NCBI GenBank assembly: GCA_028749215.1
Contig: JAQUOA010000006.1
Coordinates: 1-33,125, forward strand
Direction: 5' to 3'
DNA from: Bacteroidota bacterium
Lineage (GTDB): Bacteria > Bacteroidota > Ignavibacteria > UBA10030 > UBA8401
Length of the DNA stretch: 33,125 nt
Below the pieces are notes generated by a model. It had not been told where the DNA came from, did not search any database, and was given only the letters and a program-made list of their open reading frames with translations. Positions 26,457 through 33,125 of the stretch are shown in pieces. Numbering within the stretch: the stretch's first letter is position 1; each line of letters opens with the position of its first letter. Made by a program: the position numbers and the translations under genes.

Positions 26457-26969
26457 TTATATCCACAACTTTCTAAAAAAGTACGCCACGGCATAACCGG
26501 TTCCGAAAATTGCCGCCATAGTGATAATGCCTCCGGTGGAAAGGACCGCCATTCCGCTTAACGCGGCTCCGCTGGTGCATCCCCGCGCAAATTGAGATCC
26601 GAGTCCAAACAGCGCGCCGCCGATTAACGCAAAACCGAGTCGTGCACTGTTTGAAATGCGAGGCCCGCGTTCTGTTTGAAATGTCAATCGGTCGGAGACG
26701 ACGCCAGAAAGAAATCCTCCGATAACGACGCCAAGAACTTCAAAGACAAGCCATGCTTTCAACGGATTATCATGGAGTGCTTTTAAATTTTCGCTGTAAA
26801 ATTTTGATGCTGCGGCATGCTGCGGGGCAACAGTGTGCACTGTCGCTACAACACTGCTTTTCAACGCACCGCTGGCTCCAAGCCCCCGTCCGGTAATGAC
26901 GATTGCTGCGAGCAGGGTGAGTCCGAGCAGGAAACCTGCCGCGTATGGATTCATGTAATGTGTTTTCAT
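26457..26969 (-). CDS. YeeE/YedE-family (DUF395) membrane protein
   Basis: GALFGLGSQFARGCTSGAALSGMAVLSTGGIITMAAIFGTGYAVAYFF. Confidence 0.87.
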   Translation of the reverse strand: MKTHYMNPYAAGFLLGLTLLAAIVITGRGLGASGALKSSVVATVHTVAPQHAAASKFYSENLKALHDNPLKAWLVFEVLGVVIGGFLSGVVSDRLTFQTERGPRISNSARLGFALIGGALFGLGSQFARGCTSGAALSGMAVLSTGGIITMAAIFGTGYAVAYFFRKLWI

Positions 26970-26982
26970 TTCTATTCGTTCC

Positions 26983-27630
26983 TCATTTTGTTCCGGCGGT
27001 GTGATGCACCTCTGCCGGCGTATGTTCGGTTTCTAATTCTTCAAAACCGGTGATCATGGCTTTAAGGTTTGATGTCACCGTTCGTCCGGTTGTGATTAAA
27101 TAAATATGTGCAATGACGAAAGCGGCAAGGAAAAATGCACCGACGGTGTGCACGACAGCTATCTTCTCCAAACTGTCGATGTTCAAACTTCCTATTCCTT
27201 GTTTTTGCGGATAGCGGTAAAACATATAGAGTAAACCGGATGCAACCATCACTGGAATGACAAGAATTTTAAGGGCGAGATACACGAGCTTTTGAATCGG
27301 ATTGAGTTTGCTGAGCACCGTTTTCTTTGTGGGATGCGGGGCATTGCGGAAAATTCCGCTGATGTAATATTCAAACTGGGCCCGCAGATGTTTACGCGTC
27401 GGTAAATATTGTTTCCATTCGTCCGTGGTAAAGTGCCAAAAAATTGCAAAGGCAATCAGCACCAGGAACATGATGGCGGCTGTGCGGTGGAATGTGACGG
27501 CCTGTTCAAATCCGAAGAAGGAGATCGCTCCGTGAATTTCAAATCCGGTGAGCGCAAGGAAAAGAATCAGCGCGGCTTGTGTCCAGTGCCAGAATCGTTC
27601 AAAGCGTTTATAGACAAATTCTTTTTTCAT
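26983..27630 (-). CDS. Membrane cytochrome b (di-heme b561/hydrogenase-type subunit)
   Basis: ERFWHWTQAALILFLALTGFEIHG, VTFHRTAAIMFLVLIAFAIFWH, VVHTVGAFFLAAFVIAHIYLITTG conserved His helices. Confidence 0.8.
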   Translation of the reverse strand: MKKEFVYKRFERFWHWTQAALILFLALTGFEIHGAISFFGFEQAVTFHRTAAIMFLVLIAFAIFWHFTTDEWKQYLPTRKHLRAQFEYYISGIFRNAPHPTKKTVLSKLNPIQKLVYLALKILVIPVMVASGLLYMFYRYPQKQGIGSLNIDSLEKIAVVHTVGAFFLAAFVIAHIYLITTGRTVTSNLKAMITGFEELETEHTPAEVHHTAGTK

Positions 27631-27634
27631 GGAG

Positions 27635-29203
27635 TCACCCTTTTCCGTTTTTACGTTTTGATACGATACGTAAAGATGCATGCCCGATTACACCGAGCAA
27701 TGTCAACACAATGGCACCCGTGCCAAGAAATTCAACAGAAGCATTGTAGTCTCTTCCAGGCATGTAGAAATCGCGGAGGTTTGCAAGACGGCTGTGATCG
27801 CGCGTATGGCAGCTATTGCACTGCAGCGAATTATTTTTTGGCGATACCATGTGGTTGATGGGCCAGTACATTTCAGTTTCTACAAACGTGTATTTTCCGC
27901 TGAAGGGAAGGTTCACCGATTCCATCCCTTTTTCCGATGCCTGCACCCAATCAAAATCTTTCCAGAACCCTCCTTCGCCTTTTTTTATGGCAAATGTTTT
28001 CGGCTGGATGATCATTTTATAGACGGGATCATAAATTTGTTTTGTGCGATGAATTTTTACCGGAATTATTTTTGCTTCGGGATCGGCGTAGCTGCCGTGA
28101 AGCGTATTCATTTGAATCGGTGCCGTCGGCGTAATTGTATCTCCCAGCAGATAGTGCGACGCTGTTCCGTTAAACCATACATAGTCCGGCTGAACGTTGC
28201 GCTTCCAAACAAATGATCCTTTAATTGACATGTATACTTCATCGCCGAGCGAATCTTTTATTTCAAATGGTTCGCCGTTTTTTAATTGCCCCGCGGTCGA
28301 CCAATCCCATCGCATTTTTGTTGAATTGACTTTGGCGTATTCCGGAATGTGGCATGTTTGGCAGGCAACTTTTAAAGTATGCTCGTTAAGCACGTCGCTC
28401 TTATGAGGAGTTTCGGTGTGGCATTGTTCGCAGGTAGAACGATTACGATTCATCGATGACAGCGAGTACACTTTACCGAGCATCTGATGCTTTTCAGTTT
28501 TATGGCAGCTGATGCATTCCAGATTGACACCGTCGCTTGCCATGTGTACATCAACATCCCGCGTTGCATCGAACAACGTTTTTTCCAGATCGCCGTGCTT
28601 CACGTTGTTTCCGCCGCCGCCAAAGAAATGGCACGTTCCGCAATTTGCCTTCGTCGGCTTGCCGACATGCTGAGCCACATACGTCAGGTTCACCGATGGA
28701 TCGGGCATTCCTGCACCACCGGATTGTTTGGTGTACGTGTTGCTGTTGTCGTGACAGGCAAGGCAGTCAACATTGTTTGGATTATTGAAATCGAACGAAG
28801 GGCTGTTCCATCCATATCCGATGTGGCACTTATTGCAGCTTTGTTCGTTGGAAGAAATGCCGATACAAAAATTGTTCAGGATATTTTTTTTGCCGACGTA
28901 CCGGATGCCGCGCCCTTCAATGTATTCTTCGCGTTCCCAATTCCAATGTGACGACTTCATCACCTCGGTGTGGCGTTCGGTATGGCATTCATTGCAGGCA
29001 GCCGTTACATCCTGAGGACGTGAAAACTTTTTTTTCAGCTGGGAAAATTTTGTATGGTCAACAGACGGGGGCTGTTTCTTTTTTGTGAATTGTTCTTTTA
29101 AATCTGCTAATGGTGTCGGTTCAACGCTCTTCTTGACGATGCTTGTCAGAAACAGGATCGTCAACAGTCCCATGGTGATGAGTGGAATGATTATTCTTTT
29201 CAT
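27635..29203 (-). CDS. Octaheme cytochrome c, tetrathionate reductase (OTR) family
   Basis: Eight CXXCH motifs: CNECH, CNKCH, CLACH, CGTCH, CISCH, CEQCH, CQTCH, CNSCH; N-terminal signal MKRIIIPLITMGLLTILFL. Confidence 0.9.
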   Translation of the reverse strand: MKRIIIPLITMGLLTILFLTSIVKKSVEPTPLADLKEQFTKKKQPPSVDHTKFSQLKKKFSRPQDVTAACNECHTERHTEVMKSSHWNWEREEYIEGRGIRYVGKKNILNNFCIGISSNEQSCNKCHIGYGWNSPSFDFNNPNNVDCLACHDNSNTYTKQSGGAGMPDPSVNLTYVAQHVGKPTKANCGTCHFFGGGGNNVKHGDLEKTLFDATRDVDVHMASDGVNLECISCHKTEKHQMLGKVYSLSSMNRNRSTCEQCHTETPHKSDVLNEHTLKVACQTCHIPEYAKVNSTKMRWDWSTAGQLKNGEPFEIKDSLGDEVYMSIKGSFVWKRNVQPDYVWFNGTASHYLLGDTITPTAPIQMNTLHGSYADPEAKIIPVKIHRTKQIYDPVYKMIIQPKTFAIKKGEGGFWKDFDWVQASEKGMESVNLPFSGKYTFVETEMYWPINHMVSPKNNSLQCNSCHTRDHSRLANLRDFYMPGRDYNASVEFLGTGAIVLTLLGVIGHASLRIVSKRKNGKG

Positions 29204-29681
29204 GATGATGGTCCCGCGCCGCTTCAACAGCGGTGTGGTCTTTCGTGTAACTCATTTTGATGATCTGTTCTTTAATATATCCGGTATGGCTTGCCAATTT
29301 ATACACTTTGCACACACGGCACTCCATGTCGCCGCACAGTGAATGTTCATGGTTGTACGTCCAACAACCGGCAGTCTGATTCTTGAACGCCGGGCATTTC
29401 TCCCGCTGTTCTTCAGGGCATTCCATGATGTTCCAGCAAGGAATCATTGAGTGAATTTTTTTCATTCCCCCGATACTGATTTTTTCAAGATTGATCGCTT
29501 TGCGGATACATTCGAGACGTTCAACATCGGCATCGGAATAGAGGCGTTGGTTGCCGTCGGTTTTGTAGGGAGCAAGAAGACCTTCGCTTTCGTACATGCG
29601 CAATGTCTGTGCGGAAACGCCAAGCATTCGCACCACGGTGCCGATTGAATACAGAGGAGTGTCGGGATTATGATTTTTCAT
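29121..29681 (-). CDS. MerR-family transcriptional regulator with Cys-rich (two-CW-like) domain and His-rich tail
   Basis: PLYSIGTVVRMLGVSAQTLRMYESEGLLAPYKTDGNQRLYSDADVERLECI; CWNIMECPEEQREKCPAF...CW...CGDMECRVC; HHHEKNNHSTHHH. Confidence 0.87.
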   Translation of the reverse strand: MKNHNPDTPLYSIGTVVRMLGVSAQTLRMYESEGLLAPYKTDGNQRLYSDADVERLECIRKAINLEKISIGGMKKIHSMIPCWNIMECPEEQREKCPAFKNQTAGCWTYNHEHSLCGDMECRVCKVYKLASHTGYIKEQIIKMSYTKDHTAVEAARDHHHEKNNHSTHHHGTVDDPVSDKHRQEER

Positions 29682-30147
29682 AGGTGCACTTATAATTAGC
29701 AACTAATATGCCAGCCGGAGCAACTGATTTACAGTTCATTTGACGGATTTTTTTTCTGTATCTCTTATCATTAAGAAATCGGCAGACGATATTCTTAACG
29801 GTGAAAATATCTCCCTATTTTATTGGGTTATTCTGTCAAGTATTCATGCCCTGAGGACGGTTACATCAAAAAAAATCTCAAAAAAAGAAAATGTTTTGCT
29901 CTGATTTTTTGGAAGAATTTCGTATTTTGTTCCCGCCAACAATTAATATGAATAAGGCTTCTGGAAAATTTCAGAATGGTGTCGCTGCGATACGCCAACC
30001 GACGAAGCGGTGTTCAGCCGAAGTGACAAAAAGGAACCGGTTGTTTCTTGAAGAAATCTCCGAACGACAAAACTCTTCGCAAGACTTACGGAAAATTTTT
30101 TAGAAGTTTATATCAGTTTTATGAATCTTTGAAAGGAATTACTTGCT

Positions 30148-32877
30148 ATGCCTAAATATGTCTATTTTTTTGGGAAGGGAAAAGCTGAGGGGAAAGCGGA
30201 AATGAAAAACCTGCTCGGCGGAAAGGGAGCGAACCTTGCGGAAATGACGAACATTGGTTTGCCCGTGCCGGCCGGTTTCACCATTTCTACGGAAGTGTGT
30301 ACGTACTACTACGACAACAAAAAAACATTGCCGAAATCACTGGCGAAAGAAGTTGCAGCGGCTCTTAAAAAAGTTGAAAGTGCCATGGGTGCAAAATTCG
30401 GCGATGTAAAAAATCCATTGTTGATGTCCGTTCGTTCCGGCGCGCGCGCTTCAATGCCCGGCATGATGGACACCATTTTGAATCTTGGAATCAACGATGC
30501 CATTGCCGAAAGTCTTGTAAAGAAGACAGGCAATCCGCGTTTCGTGTATGATTCGTACCGCCGCTTCGTGCAAATGTACGGCGATGTTGTGCTCGGATTG
30601 AAACCGGTTCATAAAGATGAAATTGATCCCTTCGAAGTCATCATTGAAGAAAAGAAGCATCAAAAAGGCGTTCACCTCGATACGGAGTTAACTGCCGACG
30701 ATATGAAAGATTTGATTGCAAAATTCAAAACTGCAATCAAAGAAAAAACCGGACACGATTTTCCTCAAGATCCGCTGAAACAATTATGGGGTGCAGCAGG
30801 AGCAGTGTTCAATTCGTGGAATAATGACCGCGCCATTGCCTATAGAAAGATGTATGACATTCCCGCTGAATGGGGAACAGCTGTCAACATTCAATCCATG
30901 GTCTTCGGAAATATGGGCGAAGATTCCGGAACCGGCGTGGCGTTCACACGCGATGCGGCAACGGGTGAGAATGTTTTCTACGGCGAATATTTAATGAACG
31001 CACAAGGCGAAGATGTTGTTGCGGGAACGCGCACGCCGCTTCACATTTCTGAACTCGAAAAACAAAATCCGAAAATTTACAAAGAGCTTGACAAGATTCG
31101 CTTGAAACTTGAAAAGCATTATCGGGATATGAACGATATCGAGTTCACCATTCAGCAGGGAAAATTGTACATGCTGCAATGCCGCGTCGGGAAACGTACC
31201 GCATTCGCCGCAATTAAAATTGCTGTTGATATGGTAACCGAAAAATTGATCACCGATAAAGAAGCGCTCCAAAGAATCGAACCCGATCAGCTGAACCAAC
31301 TGCTTCGGCCGATTTTCGATTTAAAAGAAAAGAAAGGTGCTGTTGACAGCGGTCGTTTACTGACAAAAGGATTGAACGCAGGTCCCGGTGCAGCAACAGG
31401 CCGTGTTGTGTTCAACGCTCCCGATGCCGAAGATTGGAAAAAGCGGGGCGAGAAAATTATTCTTGTCCGCATCGAAACATCACCGGAAGATATCAAAGGG
31501 ATGGATGCCTCCGAAGGTATTCTCACGGCACGCGGCGGAATGACGTCGCATGCGGCGCTCGTTGCTCGTCAGATGGGTAAAGTCTGCGTGGCAGGATGTT
31601 CCGAATTGAACATCGATTACGGAACACATTCCATGGTGGTGAAAGGAAAGACAATCAAAGAAGGCGATTGGATTTCACTTGACGGAACCACCGGTGAAGT
31701 GATCGAAGGAAAAGTTGCAACGAAGCCATCGGAAGTTCTTCAAGTGCTTGTTGACAAAACACTCGACGCAAAACAAGCGCCTGTGTATCAACAGTATGCA
31801 AAGATCATGTCGTGGGCAGATAAGTATCGCAAACTGAACATCCGCACCAACGCCGATCAGCCGGATCAGGCAAGCAACGCCGTGGCATTCGGCGCAGAAG
31901 GTATCGGCCTCTGCCGCACAGAGCATATGTTCTTCGGCGAGGGAAAGATCGGCCCGATGCGCGAAATGATTCTTGCCGAAAATGTTGAAGACCGCAAGAA
32001 AGCATTGGCGAAATTATTGCCGCTGCAGCGCGCAGACTTTGCAGGAATTTTTGAAGCGATGAACGGTCGTCCGGTGACTATCCGTACCATCGATCCGCCG
32101 CTCCATGAATTTGTTCCTCATGAAGAAAAAGAGCAACGTGAACTTGCGCAGACAATGGGTGTCAGTTTTGAAAAAGTAAAACGCCGCGTGGCAAGTCTGC
32201 ACGAGTTTAACCCGATGCTTGGTTTCCGCGGATGCCGCTTAGGAATTATCTATCCTGAAATTACCGAAATGCAATCGCGGGCAATTTTTGAAGCCGCCGC
32301 GCAGATCCAGGCAAAAGGAATCAAAGTATTTCCTGAAGTGATGATTCCGCTGGTGGGCAATGTCAATGAACTTGCCGACCAAGAAAAGATTGTTCGCCGC
32401 GTTGCTTCAGAAGTTATGGCGGAGAAAAAAGTAAAATTTCAATATTTAGTCGGAACAATGATTGAAGTTCCGCGCGGTGCAGTGACGGCGGATGAAATTG
32501 CGAAAGTTGCAGAGTTCTTCTCTTTCGGAACAAACGACTTAACACAAACCACCATGGGGATGAGCCGCGACGACTCGGCAAGCTTCTTGGTTCCGTACGT
32601 CGCGCGTGAAATCTACGCGAAAGATCCGTTCGAAGTTCTCGACCGCGACGGCGTCGGTGCATTGATGAAGATCGCCATCGAAAAAGGGCGCAGCACACGT
32701 CCGACGTTGAAAGTCGGAATTTGCGGCGAGCATGGCGGAGAACCGTCGAGCGTTGAATTCTGTCACATGATCGGCAACAACTACGTCAGCTGTTCGCCGT
32801 TCCGTGTGCCGATTGCACGTCTTGCAGCGGCTCGTGCGGCATTGAAAGATTTGAAAACAGCAAAAAAGAAAAAATAA
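30148..32877 (+). CDS. ppdK: Pyruvate, phosphate dikinase
   Basis: [45 protein letters not shown] (catalytic His), [15 protein letters not shown]-like, [29 protein letters not shown]. Confidence 0.97.
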   Translation: MPKYVYFFGKGKAEGKAEMKNLLGGKGANLAEMTNIGLPVPAGFTISTEVCTYYYDNKKTLPKSLAKEVAAALKKVESAMGAKFGDVKNPLLMSVRSGARASMPGMMDTILNLGINDAIAESLVKKTGNPRFVYDSYRRFVQMYGDVVLGLKPVHKDEIDPFEVIIEEKKHQKGVHLDTELTADDMKDLIAKFKTAIKEKTGHDFPQDPLKQLWGAAGAVFNSWNNDRAIAYRKMYDIPAEWGTAVNIQSMVFGNMGEDSGTGVAFTRDAATGENVFYGEYLMNAQGEDVVAGTRTPLHISELEKQNPKIYKELDKIRLKLEKHYRDMNDIEFTIQQGKLYMLQCRVGKRTAFAAIKIAVDMVTEKLITDKEALQRIEPDQLNQLLRPIFDLKEKKGAVDSGRLLTKGLNAGPGAATGRVVFNAPDAEDWKKRGEKIILVRIETSPEDIKGMDASEGILTARGGMTSHAALVARQMGKVCVAGCSELNIDYGTHSMVVKGKTIKEGDWISLDGTTGEVIEGKVATKPSEVLQVLVDKTLDAKQAPVYQQYAKIMSWADKYRKLNIRTNADQPDQASNAVAFGAEGIGLCRTEHMFFGEGKIGPMREMILAENVEDRKKALAKLLPLQRADFAGIFEAMNGRPVTIRTIDPPLHEFVPHEEKEQRELAQTMGVSFEKVKRRVASLHEFNPMLGFRGCRLGIIYPEITEMQSRAIFEAAAQIQAKGIKVFPEVMIPLVGNVNELADQEKIVRRVASEVMAEKKVKFQYLVGTMIEVPRGAVTADEIAKVAEFFSFGTNDLTQTTMGMSRDDSASFLVPYVAREIYAKDPFEVLDRDGVGALMKIAIEKGRSTRPTLKVGICGEHGGEPSSVEFCHMIGNNYVSCSPFRVPIARLAAARAALKDLKTAKKKK

Positions 32878-32911
32878 GCTGTAGAAAATCTTACAAGATA
32901 CGTACTCATGT

Positions 32912-32946
32912 GAAGCCACGACACACCGTTGTGGCTTCGCTGTTTT
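32912..32946 (+). terminator. Rho-independent-like terminator of ppdK
   Basis: GAAGCCAC gacacaccgtt GTGGCTTC gctgtttt. Confidence 0.7.
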
Positions 32947-33125
32947 AAATAGCAATGCAACTCTATTTTCTGAAGTATTGACGCTAACAGTTAAAACCAA
33001 TACATTCTATCCAACAAAAATAGTGACTCCGGCGCCTTTCGATATTCCGCACGCACGGGCTGACTGCAATTACTCATTAGGTGCAATTGTTGTTGTCACC
33101 ATTCACATTGAAACAATATGAAGAT

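Noticed and set aside
30309-33000. Many minus-strand ORFs inside and just after ppdK
   Set aside because: Shadow ORFs opposite a strongly conserved coding sequence; translations look compositionally random.
1-33125. CRISPR array, complete IS element, prophage or integrase gene
   Set aside because: No regular 24-40 bp repeat/spacer pattern, no transposase or recombinase motif seen; the 32-bp repeats are spaced by whole genes, not spacers.

Overview
This 33 kb window looks like a chromosome segment from the Ignavibacteriota / Chlorobi-Bacteroidota group. That placement is inferred from repeated C-terminal tails of the type 'LSQNYPNPFNPTT.I.YQLP..S.VTLKVYDLLGREVATLVNEKK', which are type IX secretion (T9SS) sorting domains. 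Main contents, left to right: (i) T9SS-exported proteins and carbohydrate-active enzymes: a double beta-propeller protein, a GH3/NagZ-like protein, a GH76-like lipoprotein, a large GH3-CARDB-F5/8C protein and an orphan T9SS protein; (ii) an M1 aminopeptidase and an FKBP lipoprotein; (iii) a translationally coupled type III PKS / methyltransferase / FAD-oxidoreductase operon; (iv) a 16.4-21.9 kb accessory stretch of small minus-strand genes separated by a recurring 32-bp intergenic repeat, resembling a gene-cassette (attC/CALIN-like) array; (v) tRNA-Val(CAC); (vi) a 7TM/PAS hybrid histidine kinase; (vii) a MerR / octaheme cytochrome c / cytochrome b / YeeE / YeeE-rhodanese sulfur-redox operon; (viii) pyruvate phosphate dikinase. 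The most noteworthy signals are the 32-bp repeat array, a fossil YeeE-rhodanese C-terminus plus terminator duplicated beside the tRNA, several orphan T9SS tail fossils, a heptanucleotide repeat hidden inside the T9SS-tail coding sequence, and a GH3/NagZ-like protein that seems to lack its catalytic dyad loop. All family assignments were made by eye from motifs; no searches were run.
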